A DNA stretch of 48,627 nucleotides from RGIG4576 sp964613095 (lineage in GTDB: Bacteria; Bacteroidota; Bacteroidia; Bacteroidales; Muribaculaceae): NCBI GenBank assembly GCA_964613095.1, contig CAZTFX010000008.1, positions 1 through 48,627 of the forward strand, in the 5' to 3' direction. Below the pieces are notes generated by a model, which saw only the letters and a program-made list of their open reading frames with translations, was not told the DNA's origin and did not search any database. Positions 1-8,629 of the stretch are shown here, piece after piece (position 1 is the first letter of the stretch; each line of letters opens with the position of its first letter). A program made the translations under genes and the position numbers.

Positions 1-108
1 CCACTTCGCAAAATCCTCTTCCGTTTCAAATTTAGTTTCTAATAGAGTTTGTGCAGACATACTCACAAAACTCATTAAGGCAAATAATAAAGTAAAAACT
101 TTCTTCAT
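1..108 (-). CDS. Secreted protein, N-terminal fragment (cut by window edge)
   Basis: Only the first 36 codons are in the window, read leftward from the ATG at 106-108. They encode a typical signal peptide: lysines at positions 2-3, a hydrophobic stretch of about 15 residues, and a likely signal peptidase I site after Ser-Met-Ser-Ala. There is no lipobox cysteine, so the product is probably periplasmic or secreted, not a lipoprotein. The mature part begins with acidic residues and an Asp-Phe-Ala-Lys-Trp segment, seen at the start of some Bacteroidales secreted adhesion-type domains, but this is too short to classify. Function unknown. Confidence 0.7.
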   Translation of the reverse strand, partial: MKKVFTLLFALMSFVSMSAQTLLETKFETEEDFAKW

Positions 109-437
109 AAACACTTTTTTTTGAATTAACAATCGATTCTTATTCAGAGACTTAAATCGCAAAATATATTATCTTATTCCTCATTTTCTCTTTGACAAAT
201 ATATAAATCCAATTTAATTTATACAATTTTATACACAAATAATTTTTAAATTATACATAAAATAACAAAATCATCTTACATAGTAAATAGTACTATATTT
301 TATATTGATTAAATATTATTGCAACTCTTTCTTAATATCAAGTCAAATGATAATTACAACATTCTTTCACATGATTTTTAACTTCCGGTGTTTTTATGTA
401 ATTTTACAAAAAATTCTAATTCCAAATAACAACCATC
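109..437. other. Gene-free divergent intergenic region
   Basis: This 329-base AT-rich stretch separates two divergent genes and should hold both promoters. I see no clean TTTG-N20-TAnnTTTG pair. On the minus strand around 157-171 there is a near-match to the -7 box with one extra base. On the plus strand a TAATTTTA about 35 bases before the ATG at 438 is a weak match. I see no RNA gene, repeat or convincing ORF. Confidence 0.5.
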
Positions 438-1874
438 ATGAAACGAATTGCATTCTATCTGCTTTCAATTGCTTTAGCTTTCGGGGCTCATGCTACTACC
501 GAATGGACTTTACAAGGCAAAACCTATTACATGGATACCGTCAACCACATTAAGGCAGGTCCCGGTACCACCCTTACATCGCTACGCCTCACAGGAGCAC
601 AAAACCTGAATATTTTCTATACTACAACCGATCTCACCAATCCACATGTAGAAATGCGCACGGTAAAGTCAAAAGACGTGATTTATGCTCGCGAAAAAGT
701 CTCTGACATGGCTCTAAGAAACGACAACGACAAGGAACAGTATTTTATAGGTGTTAATGCCGATTTTTACAATATGCGTCGCGGCAACTCAATAGGTTCG
801 CACATTGCACACAATGAGATATATTACCTCGACAACAACGGTCGCACACAATGGGCTATAGGCAATAATCGCAAGCCGCTTATGGATGTAATGGACATAA
901 GTTGCACAATAACAGCCGGTGACAATGCCGTGAAATTAATCGGTGTAAACAAAGTTGCAGGCAAAAACGGATTAAACCTATATACTCCAAAATATGGAGA
1001 TACTACCGACAAGGTTGAGAACATTGCCGAAGTATCCCTTGTACCGATAGAATCACCCATCACAGTAGGCAAAAAAGTGAAATTGAGAGTAGAATCGGCG
1101 GTGCATAAAGGTGGTTCACTCACAATTCCGTCCAATGGTTACGCCTTATCGGGAACAGGAGCAGAAAAAGAATTTGTAAAAACGCTGAAAAAAAGTGATA
1201 TAGTAGAAGTTTCCACCACCGTTACGCTTACAGATGGAAGCAATATCACACCATCGGAAGTTATAAGCGGGTATCCTGTGATTTTGCGAGACGGGAAAAC
1301 TACCAACCCCATAGATATACTGAAACATCTTGACGGTTTGCACCCTCGCACAGCAATTGGGAACGACTCAACCGGTACAAAACTTACATTTCTAATAGTG
1401 GACGGACGATCCAAAACTTCGGACGGCTGTACCTCCAAGGTTTTAGCCGACATCATGCGATATGTGGGTTGTGATGATGCCATGAACCTCGATGGAGGCG
1501 GTTCAAGCGAACTCTATGTAAAATCTTTGGGTATATGCAACATTCCGAGTGACGGTGTGGAACGTACTGTTGCCAACGGTATTTTTGCTGTGGCAAATGT
1601 TCCGACCGACAAAGAAATAGCTTCTATCGCATTTGCCGACTACAAAAAGACCATAGACAAAAAAGGCACATACACCCCCATTATTTACGGCTACAATAAA
1701 TACGGTATCCTTATAGACACAGATGTAAAAGGCGTAAGGTTGTCATGTTCCAAAAAGCTCGGTAAAATCGTGCAAAAAGGTACAACATTGCAAGCAAAAG
1801 GCACAGGCACTCACCCTCTAACCGCAAAACTAGACAACCTCACCGCCACCATCAATGTAACAGTCAAAGAATAG
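438..1874 (+). CDS. Phosphodiester glycosidase family (NAGPA domain) secreted protein
   Basis: The 478-residue product has a signal peptide (residues 1 to about 19, ending Ala-His-Ala) and the phosphodiester glycosidase fold related to mammalian uncovering enzyme, NAGPA (PF09992, formerly DUF2233). Family marks are the Gly-Val-Asn-Ala-Asp-Phe-Tyr segment near residue 106, HPRTAIG near 301, FLIVDGR, and the glycine-rich DGGGSSE at about 352-358, which forms the active-site loop. The last ~80 residues look like a bacterial Ig-like beta domain. Family members cleave phosphodiester-linked sugars on glycans, so it may act on decorated host or bacterial glycans in the periplasm or outside; that substrate is inferred. 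The following rsmF starts six bases after the stop, so the two may be co-transcribed despite unrelated roles. Confidence 0.85.
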   Translation: MKRIAFYLLSIALAFGAHATTEWTLQGKTYYMDTVNHIKAGPGTTLTSLRLTGAQNLNIFYTTTDLTNPHVEMRTVKSKDVIYAREKVSDMALRNDNDKEQYFIGVNADFYNMRRGNSIGSHIAHNEIYYLDNNGRTQWAIGNNRKPLMDVMDISCTITAGDNAVKLIGVNKVAGKNGLNLYTPKYGDTTDKVENIAEVSLVPIESPITVGKKVKLRVESAVHKGGSLTIPSNGYALSGTGAEKEFVKTLKKSDIVEVSTTVTLTDGSNITPSEVISGYPVILRDGKTTNPIDILKHLDGLHPRTAIGNDSTGTKLTFLIVDGRSKTSDGCTSKVLADIMRYVGCDDAMNLDGGGSSELYVKSLGICNIPSDGVERTVANGIFAVANVPTDKEIASIAFADYKKTIDKKGTYTPIIYGYNKYGILIDTDVKGVRLSCSKKLGKIVQKGTTLQAKGTGTHPLTAKLDNLTATINVTVKE

Positions 1875-1880
1875 TTAATT

Positions 1881-3266
1881 ATGGGACTTCCGGAACTGTT
1901 CATAAAGCAAATCTATGAGCTTTTGCCTGATAATGAGGCAAAAGCCTTGATTAATGCATTAGGAGAACATGAGCCTTCAATATCGGTACGTATCAACAAG
2001 GCGAAATATAACAAAACGGTGATACAGAACCCTGTAGCATGGTGTAATAAAGGTTTTTACTTTAAGGAACGTCCACAGTTCACCTTCGACCCTGCATTAC
2101 ACGCCGGCTGCTATTACGTTCAAGACGCATCATCAATGTTTCTCGCACACGTAATAGATAAATTGGTGGATAAATCATCTCCTGTGCGTTACCTTGACTT
2201 ATGTGCAGCACCGGGTGGGAAAACGACTACGGCAATCGACTCACTTCCCGACAAATCGCTTGTGGTAGCTAACGAAATAATGCCCGGACGAGCCCAAATT
2301 CTTCGAGAGAATCTTATCAAATGGGGAAATCCTTATTGCATTGTTACCAACAACGATTCGGCAGCATATACACGTTTGACTCATTTTTTTGATATTGTGG
2401 CAGCCGATGTACCTTGCAGTGGAGAAGGAATGATGAGAAAAGATGAGGAAGCGATATCACAATGGTCACCGGCACTTGTGAAAGAATGTGCCACACGACA
2501 ACGCGAAATTGTGGACAACGCTTGGGAATGCCTAAAGCCCGGAGGTCTTTTCATTTACAGCACATGCACGTTCAATCGTCTCGAAAATGAAGACATGATA
2601 GAATACATAGTTAATGAATTAGGAGGCGAAAGTATTGATTTGGACGTTTCTTCGGAATGGAATATTCATCCGGCTATCGATTCTCCTATTCATGGTTATC
2701 ATTTTTTTCCACACCGCACTCATGGCGAAGGGCTTTTCCTTGCAGTGGTGAGAAAACTCGATGATGAAATTCATCAAAGCATAAAACCAATAGGCAAGAA
2801 AAAAGGGAAAAAAGAAGCATCTCAACAGATTCCTGCCATTATCAAAAAATGGATTTCCAAGAATAATTATAAATTCTCATTAAACGGCGACTCCATAAAT
2901 GCTTTCCCTGCCGAATACTGCGATGAATTGGGTGTTTTACAAGAAATTTTACGCATAATTCACTGCGGTTGTGAGGTTGCGACCGTAAAAGGCAAAGATT
3001 TTATACCTTCACATTCATTGGCTCTTAATACATGTCTTAATAAAGAATGTTTTCCTATAAGTGAGGTGGATTATACCACTGCCATAGCCTATTTGCGAGG
3101 TGAGACCATTATTCTTGACGCACCACGCGGATATGTACTGATTTCATACAATAATCGGATTCTGGGATTTGTGAAAAATTTAGGAAACAGAGCAAACAAT
3201 CTATACCCTAAAGAATGGCGTATAAAAAGCTCTCATACGCCTGTTTCTCCCCCTCAAATTTTATAA
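1881..3266 (+). CDS. rsmF: rRNA cytosine-C5 methyltransferase, RsmF/RsmB (NOL1/NOP2/Sun) family
   Basis: A 461-residue S-adenosylmethionine-dependent m5C methyltransferase. The SAM motif I reads DLCAAPGGKTT. The two cysteines of the mechanism are visible: Cys179 in PCSGEGM, used to release the product, and Cys229 in STCTF, the expected nucleophile. The KPGG segment before the TC motif is also family-typical. The C-terminal third (about 300-461) after a lysine-rich linker matches the PUA-like RNA-binding extension of bacterial RsmF proteins. The likely substrate is a cytosine of 16S rRNA; the exact position cannot be told from sequence. It follows the glycosidase gene by six bases and ends at a strong hairpin. 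Confidence 0.9.
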   Translation: MGLPELFIKQIYELLPDNEAKALINALGEHEPSISVRINKAKYNKTVIQNPVAWCNKGFYFKERPQFTFDPALHAGCYYVQDASSMFLAHVIDKLVDKSSPVRYLDLCAAPGGKTTTAIDSLPDKSLVVANEIMPGRAQILRENLIKWGNPYCIVTNNDSAAYTRLTHFFDIVAADVPCSGEGMMRKDEEAISQWSPALVKECATRQREIVDNAWECLKPGGLFIYSTCTFNRLENEDMIEYIVNELGGESIDLDVSSEWNIHPAIDSPIHGYHFFPHRTHGEGLFLAVVRKLDDEIHQSIKPIGKKKGKKEASQQIPAIIKKWISKNNYKFSLNGDSINAFPAEYCDELGVLQEILRIIHCGCEVATVKGKDFIPSHSLALNTCLNKECFPISEVDYTTAIAYLRGETIILDAPRGYVLISYNNRILGFVKNLGNRANNLYPKEWRIKSSHTPVSPPQIL

Positions 3267-3283
3267 TAATCGAAAAAACAAAC

Positions 3284-3311
3284 AGGCTCGGCATAAAAAA
3301 ACACCGAGCCT
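3284..3311. terminator. Bidirectional intrinsic terminator
   Basis: An 8-bp perfect stem (aggctcgg / ccgagcct) with a 12-base A-rich loop lies between the convergent rsmF and the 4725-3337 gene. T-rich sequence follows on the plus side. It can serve both genes. Confidence 0.8.
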
Positions 3312-3336
3312 ATTTAATATTATTGAAATTGAGTAA

Positions 3337-4725
3337 TTACAATACAACTTTTGTTGTTTTTGCACCTTGTTTCTTAATGAAAATACCATTTTCAGGATTA
3401 GCGACTTTTACTCCTTGCAAATTATAATATTCCACAGGAGCATTTTCATTAACCTCAACGTTTTCTATAGAAGATTGAGATGTCACATCATAAAAATCTT
3501 TTGCTACTATTTTTAAGAATGGTATATATTCTTCGGTACCAAAATCATATTCTGAATACACTTGTTCCACCGGATAACTACCATATTCTTCACTATAAGT
3601 AAAATCATACTTGGCAGCAAACATTACTTCTTCATCGGCAGTTGCCGATTCTTCTATAACACGTCCGTATTCATCTTTTTTCACCGTCAACGTTTCACTC
3701 AAAGCCAATTCTGCCTCAGTAACAGCACCATCTTCATCCATATCTTCATAAGCTACACAACTTTCGTCATAGCTTCCATTGCAATCGGTAATAGTATGAG
3801 TATAAACTTCTTCTGCATAAGGTTCACTTGTATAAACATACTTGTAAGTATAATTACCGCTTTCTTCATAAGAAGCCTCTATGTAGCCAGACAATTCTCC
3901 TTCAGAATACACTGTAGCTTTCTTTAATCGGTTTCGGTTTCCGGTGAAAAAATCTGACAAATCACTAAGCACCAAAATTTGTCCATCAGTAGTGTACCAT
4001 TGCATTTCGGTCAACGTATAAATTTCGTTCATCACATAACCGGTTCCATCATATCCCAATTCCTCATATTTCCAAGTTTCGGCTAAACCATCGGCATTAT
4101 AAGTTATTGTCGCACGGTGTTGTAAGTGATACTCATTCATAAAATAAGAATATACTTCTACACTTGTTATTGCACCTTTATCGTTACGAGTAATCACACG
4201 CTTATATGTATATCCATCGGAAACAAGAGTCCAATCGGTTTCTTCCCAAGAATAACTTTTGCTTTCCACAACCAAATCGGTCACTTTTGAATCGTAAGTC
4301 CATTCACGTTTTGAAGAATTCTCAAATGGTTCTCCTTCTTCTGAATAAGATTCGATTTGTGTCAATTTATTATTATTTACATCATAGGTATAATCAGTTG
4401 CAGAAACTGCAAAACCATCATCATAAATGTTTTTTGTTATATTACCACGATTGTCATGTTCGTAAAAATAATTTCCTTCTTGGTACCATTCTTCCTCATA
4501 AACCCATTCCTCTTCTTGACGAGGCAACATAATAGCATTAGCTTCAGCCTGAGTCCTTGCATTCAATGCAAAAGTTTTAACACGATTACGTTTTGATTTA
4601 AAATTTTCAGTTTTTGTAACGATTGGAGATTTGGTTGCCACCGATTTAAGACTGAATCGACCTTGTGCCACGCAAGGAACACTCAATAAGAGTGCCATCA
4701 ATAAAGTAAAATTTTTCATAAGCAT
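3337..4725 (-). CDS. Secreted tyrosine/glutamate-rich repeat protein with Bacteroidales C-terminal tail domain
   Basis: The 462-residue product starts with a signal peptide (MLMKNF..., cleavage near Val-Ala-Gln; Met3 is an equally good start). The body is rich in Tyr, Glu, Thr and Ser and is built of short beta-hairpin-like repeats of the type 'Y-D-x-N-N-N-K-L' and 'Y-x-A-D-G-L', similar to YD/RHS-like or DUF3836-type repeats; I cannot assign the family firmly. The last ~40 residues contain YYNLQGVKVANP...GIFIKK, the C-terminal tail common to many exported Bacteroidales proteins and reminiscent of type IX sorting tails. Function unknown; surface or extracellular location is inferred. A perfect-spacing Bacteroidota promoter precedes it. 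Confidence 0.75.
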   Translation of the reverse strand: MLMKNFTLLMALLLSVPCVAQGRFSLKSVATKSPIVTKTENFKSKRNRVKTFALNARTQAEANAIMLPRQEEEWVYEEEWYQEGNYFYEHDNRGNITKNIYDDGFAVSATDYTYDVNNNKLTQIESYSEEGEPFENSSKREWTYDSKVTDLVVESKSYSWEETDWTLVSDGYTYKRVITRNDKGAITSVEVYSYFMNEYHLQHRATITYNADGLAETWKYEELGYDGTGYVMNEIYTLTEMQWYTTDGQILVLSDLSDFFTGNRNRLKKATVYSEGELSGYIEASYEESGNYTYKYVYTSEPYAEEVYTHTITDCNGSYDESCVAYEDMDEDGAVTEAELALSETLTVKKDEYGRVIEESATADEEVMFAAKYDFTYSEEYGSYPVEQVYSEYDFGTEEYIPFLKIVAKDFYDVTSQSSIENVEVNENAPVEYYNLQGVKVANPENGIFIKKQGAKTTKVVL

Positions 4726-4753
4726 TTTAGTTTCTTTTCTTTTAATATTTTTG

Positions 4754-4785
4754 CAAATATAAGTTATTTCACTTTAAAAGTCAAA
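4754..4785 (-). promoter_or_regulatory. Bacteroidota-type promoter for the 4725-3337 gene
   Basis: On the minus strand TTTG (4785-4782) is followed after exactly 20 bases by TATATTTG (4761-4754), matching the Bacteroidota -33/-7 consensus. Transcription should start near 4748, about 23 bases before the ATG. Confidence 0.75.
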
Positions 4786-4875
4786 CCAAAAAACGCCAAA
4801 GCAGCTTACAAATAAATAAAATTAGAGGTATTTTACTTAAAATTCAAATAAAACACCCCATATTATTCAATTATT

Positions 4876-6399
4876 TTATTCCAAATGAAAAGTTTTTACC
4901 CCTCTACAAGAAAAGCCGTAATCATCTTTTGCCTTAATCACTACTGTGTGTACCCCTTTTTGATAGCTTTCAGGAAGAGTAAAACTCCACACATGAGGAG
5001 AGTTACGTTTACGATTAAGACCACGACGTGAGTATTTGGTAGGTATCACCTTTTCTTCATACAATGCATTCAAACGAGCGGCATCAGGAGCCTTCATTTT
5101 TGCCTTTGTCATTGAAAATACATCTTTTCCATCTATAACACATTCCACATTTGTACTATCACATGCACCCCAAATGTTGGCAACCACGGCTCCCTTCGGC
5201 AATTCTAATAATCCAGGCACATGAACATCGGTTGTATCGATTCCCGATATGTATATCGACATCTGTTTACCTGCATCCATTCCCAAACCCTTGAATTTGA
5301 AACTGTAACTGTCTTCAGTAAAATCAAAAACGTGATAATTTCGAGGTGTACCACACTGCTGTATCGCCGATGGTACATTATTCCAATCACGTTCTCCACG
5401 CCACCAATAACCGCATGTGGAACCGGCAACAACATCGTGAACGGTAACACCATTCCCTTTTGTGAAATGGCGTACAGCTTGATGCCAATGACCGGAAATA
5501 GCCAAAATATCACCACGACCTTCTAAAACAGACATTAATTCTGCTTTATTTTTTAACGCTGTGACAGGAGCATGCATCACAAATACAATTTGTTTACCTA
5601 CAGGAACATGAGCTAAGTCATTCTTGATAAAGCGTAATTGCTGCGGTCTTAAACCTTCTTTATATTTCTTTTTAGCCACTCCTATAATCGAGTTAAGAAC
5701 TATAAAATGAACATTACCACGATTAAACGAATAATCGCATGCACCATATTCTATATTATATGTATTGTTCTGCTCATCCAATGTCTCTACATAGTCACGA
5801 TCATGGTTTCCCATCACAGTCCATGACTTTGACGGCAACATATTCATCATATCATGTAATATGGGCAACATACTCAAGTTATCAAAACACAAGTCACCCA
5901 ACCACACGTTCACAACAGATGTATTATCTGCCTCTGCAAGTTCCGAGAAAATTGTTCTACTTGCATACTCTATTTCTTGTAAATCCTTAGTTTGAACATC
6001 ACCTACTGCGTTAAGTGTAAAATCGGGATTCAGTCCCATTTCATCGGCAATAATAGCAAAATCGGCAATGATTTTTTTATCATCGCTGAACGTCGGGATA
6101 TATCTAAATGAAGCATTTGGCACTTGAGTCGGCATATCATATCCGGCAGGCAAAATAGGGAAAACACTATTCCCTCTTTTTGTTTTCAATCTATACGTAC
6201 CATTTTTCTTGCAAGTAATCACTGTATCTCCATCGGAGACAAGCATATTGGCAACAATTCTGTCTTCTTTGGAATCGTACACTCCATTATGGTTCACGTC
6301 TTCAAAAACACGACCACTTACATCTACAATGTCATCGGCAGAAACAGTAATTCCGGCAAATATTACCATCAATACCCCACAAAAAATCTTTCTAAACAT
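4876..6399 (-). CDS. Secreted calcineurin-like metallophosphoesterase with N- and C-terminal accessory domains
   Basis: The 507-residue product has a signal peptide (1-21, ending Val-Ser-Ala). Residues ~25-110 form a carboxypeptidase-regulatory-like beta domain containing the calcium-loop-like DVNHNGVYD (the MetallophosN family). The central phosphoesterase domain shows the full metal-binding set: GDVQ, WLGDLCFDN, GNHDRD, MHAPV and SGHWHQ. The C-terminal ~160 residues match the MetallophosC domain that accompanies this enzyme in Bacteroidota. It is a two-metal phosphoesterase acting in the periplasm; substrate unknown. No partner gene is obvious: upstream glgB is on the same strand but separated by a hairpin and a -7 box. 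Confidence 0.88.
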   Translation of the reverse strand: MFRKIFCGVLMVIFAGITVSADDIVDVSGRVFEDVNHNGVYDSKEDRIVANMLVSDGDTVITCKKNGTYRLKTKRGNSVFPILPAGYDMPTQVPNASFRYIPTFSDDKKIIADFAIIADEMGLNPDFTLNAVGDVQTKDLQEIEYASRTIFSELAEADNTSVVNVWLGDLCFDNLSMLPILHDMMNMLPSKSWTVMGNHDRDYVETLDEQNNTYNIEYGACDYSFNRGNVHFIVLNSIIGVAKKKYKEGLRPQQLRFIKNDLAHVPVGKQIVFVMHAPVTALKNKAELMSVLEGRGDILAISGHWHQAVRHFTKGNGVTVHDVVAGSTCGYWWRGERDWNNVPSAIQQCGTPRNYHVFDFTEDSYSFKFKGLGMDAGKQMSIYISGIDTTDVHVPGLLELPKGAVVANIWGACDSTNVECVIDGKDVFSMTKAKMKAPDAARLNALYEEKVIPTKYSRRGLNRKRNSPHVWSFTLPESYQKGVHTVVIKAKDDYGFSCRGVKTFHLE

Positions 6400-6416
6400 A
6401 ATCTCTATTCTATTAA

Positions 6417-6464
6417 AAAGGAATCATTTTCACTACAAAAGTAAAGTAAAACAATGATTCCTTT
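6417..6464 (-). terminator. Hairpin downstream of glgB that encloses a -7 box for the next gene
   Basis: A 12-bp perfect inverted repeat (aaaggaatcatt at 6417-6428 and its complement at 6453-6464) lies after the glgB stop and is followed on the minus strand by a T run, as in an intrinsic terminator. The 24-base loop carries TACTTTTG (minus, 6443-6436), a -7-like box positioned for the metallophosphoesterase gene starting at 6399. The terminator and promoter would therefore overlap, or the repeat may be an operator. Confidence 0.55.
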
Positions 6465-6484
6465 ATTACAATTTTAATAAATAA

Positions 6485-8560
6485 CTATTTCTTCTTAGAT
6501 GAAGTTTTCTTTTTCGGCACAGCTTTTTTTGTTTTTACTGCCGGTTTACGCGTTTTTTTCAAGCGCAGTACTTGAGCAGTACGAGCCGGAAGATATAATT
6601 TCAACCAACTTACTCCATATTTACTGTAAAGTTCATCATGAAGCGTAAAATGTTTAACATCATCACTAATATTGCCATGACCTCCAAATTCGGGAGAATC
6701 ACTATTCATCACACCTGAATATTCTCCTTCAGGAGCCAAGATACCATAATCGGTAAATGATTTTATAGGATTGAAATTGAACACAAATACTAGATCTCCA
6801 CGCTTGAAAGCCAACACTTGATCATCATCTTTCTCCCAAAGTTTTTCCACCGGTTGATTTTGGAAATTACGTTTCCCTCCTATAAGTTTAATCATCGCAT
6901 TATCAAATGCGTTTAGGAATCGATACTTCAAATCTTGACGGTCAACCAAGTCCCATTGACGACGGGCATATTTATAACTCCATCCGTTACCCTCGCGAGG
7001 AAAATCAATCCATTCGGGATGTCCAAATTCATTACCCATAAAATTAAGATAACCACCGTTTATGGTAGAACATGTAACCAAACGAATCATTTTGTGAAGT
7101 GAAATACCTCTATCCACATTCATATTTTCATCATCTACCATCATGTGCCAATACATATCACTATCAATCAGGCGGAATATAAGTGTCTTGTCACCTACCA
7201 GAGCTTGATCGTGGCTTTCGGCATAACTGATGGTCTTCTCGTCGGCACGGCGATTCGTTAGTTCCCAAAATATTGATGTAGGATGCCAATCTTCATCTTT
7301 TTTCTCCTTTATGGTTTTAATCCAATAATCGGGTATACCCATAGCCATGCGGTAGTCAAACCCCATTCCACCCCATTCTATTTTGGTTGCAAGTCCGGGC
7401 ATACCACTCATTTCTTCGGCAATAGTGATAGCCTGCGAATTAATTTCATGTATAAGTTTATTGGCAAGTGTGAGATATGTAATGGCATTGGTATCCTGCC
7501 CTCCGTTAAAATAATCCTCATAGCCACCAAATGCTTGTCCCAAACCATGATTATAGTAAAGCATTGAGGTCACACCATCAAAACGGAATCCGTCAAAATG
7601 ATATTCTTCCAACCAGAATTTACAGTTTGAAAGCAGAAAATGCATTACTTCATTTTTTCCATAATCAAAACAAAGTGAATCCCATGCCGGATGATCACGA
7701 CGATCATCTCCATAAAAATACTGATTATAACTTCCATCAAATCTTCCCAAGCCCTCAACTTCATTTTTTACGGCATGAGAATGAACGATATCCATAATTA
7801 CACTGATACCCATACTATGAGCAGTATCAATCAATCGCTTCAATTCATCAGGAGTACCGAAACGACTTGACGCCGCAAAGAAACTTGATACATGGTAACC
7901 AAATGACCCATAATAAGGATGTTCTTGGATAGCCATTATCTGAATTGCATTATATCCATCGGCTTTCACTCTGGGAAGAATATTCTCACGAAATTCATCA
8001 TAGGTTCCTACATCTTCTTTATTCTGCCCCATACCTATATGACATTCATATATCAATAAAGGTGCTGTGTTTGGTTTAAATCCTTCATCGGTAAACTGAT
8101 ATGGATTTTCAGGCGCCCAAACTTGAGCAGAAAAAATATAAGATTTTTCATCTTGTACCACACGTGTAGCATAAGAAGGAATACGTTCACCATCACCTCC
8201 ATCCCAATAAACATGTAATTTATAAATATCACCATGTTTTATTGCTTTTTCCGGAAGGGTTAATTCCCACACTCCGTTTTCAAGGCGTTTAAGACCATAA
8301 TCTTCTCTTTCTTGCCAATCATTAAATGTGCCTATGAGATAAATTTTAGTCGCATTAGGTGCCCACTCACGAAATTTCCATCCGTTTTCATCACGGTGTA
8401 ATCCAAAAAAATGATGACCATTGGCAAAATCACTCAATTTGATTTCTCCTCCGGTTAATTCTTTTTCTTTACGCAAAGCGTCTTCATGGCGACCTTCAAT
8501 AGCTGCACGAAAAGGCTCCAGCCATGGGTCATTTTTTAAAATCTGAAGTTTTCTTTTCAT
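6485..8560 (-). CDS. glgB: 1,4-alpha-glucan branching enzyme with lysine-rich tail
   Basis: The 691-residue product makes the alpha-1,6 branches of glycogen. An N-terminal CBM48 module (about 60-160, with FREWAPNAT and GTFNDW) precedes a GH13 catalytic barrel. The four GH13 regions are visible: DIVHSH, GFRFDGV (nucleophile Asp328), IAEEMSG (acid/base Glu near 382) and AESHDQ. The YGSFGYHVSSFFA segment is typical of the eukaryote-like GlgB group found in Bacteroidetes. The C-terminal all-beta domain ends near residue 667; the last ~24 residues are a Lys/Pro/Thr tail (KKAVPKKKTSSKKK) that is not part of the enzyme fold. No other glycogen gene is in the window. Confidence 0.92.
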   Translation of the reverse strand: MKRKLQILKNDPWLEPFRAAIEGRHEDALRKEKELTGGEIKLSDFANGHHFFGLHRDENGWKFREWAPNATKIYLIGTFNDWQEREDYGLKRLENGVWELTLPEKAIKHGDIYKLHVYWDGGDGERIPSYATRVVQDEKSYIFSAQVWAPENPYQFTDEGFKPNTAPLLIYECHIGMGQNKEDVGTYDEFRENILPRVKADGYNAIQIMAIQEHPYYGSFGYHVSSFFAASSRFGTPDELKRLIDTAHSMGISVIMDIVHSHAVKNEVEGLGRFDGSYNQYFYGDDRRDHPAWDSLCFDYGKNEVMHFLLSNCKFWLEEYHFDGFRFDGVTSMLYYNHGLGQAFGGYEDYFNGGQDTNAITYLTLANKLIHEINSQAITIAEEMSGMPGLATKIEWGGMGFDYRMAMGIPDYWIKTIKEKKDEDWHPTSIFWELTNRRADEKTISYAESHDQALVGDKTLIFRLIDSDMYWHMMVDDENMNVDRGISLHKMIRLVTCSTINGGYLNFMGNEFGHPEWIDFPREGNGWSYKYARRQWDLVDRQDLKYRFLNAFDNAMIKLIGGKRNFQNQPVEKLWEKDDDQVLAFKRGDLVFVFNFNPIKSFTDYGILAPEGEYSGVMNSDSPEFGGHGNISDDVKHFTLHDELYSKYGVSWLKLYLPARTAQVLRLKKTRKPAVKTKKAVPKKKTSSKKK

Positions 8561-8580
8561 ATATCAGTATCTTTACGAAA

Positions 8581-8612
8581 CAAATTTATGTATAATTAGC
8601 AACAAAACCAAT
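8581..8612 (-). promoter_or_regulatory. Promoter for glgB
   Basis: On the minus strand ATTG (8612-8609) and TAAATTTG (8588-8581) are 20 bases apart, a near-consensus Bacteroidota promoter about 20 bases before the glgB ATG. Confidence 0.55.
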
Positions 8613-8629
8613 TTTTTAAGTACCAACTT

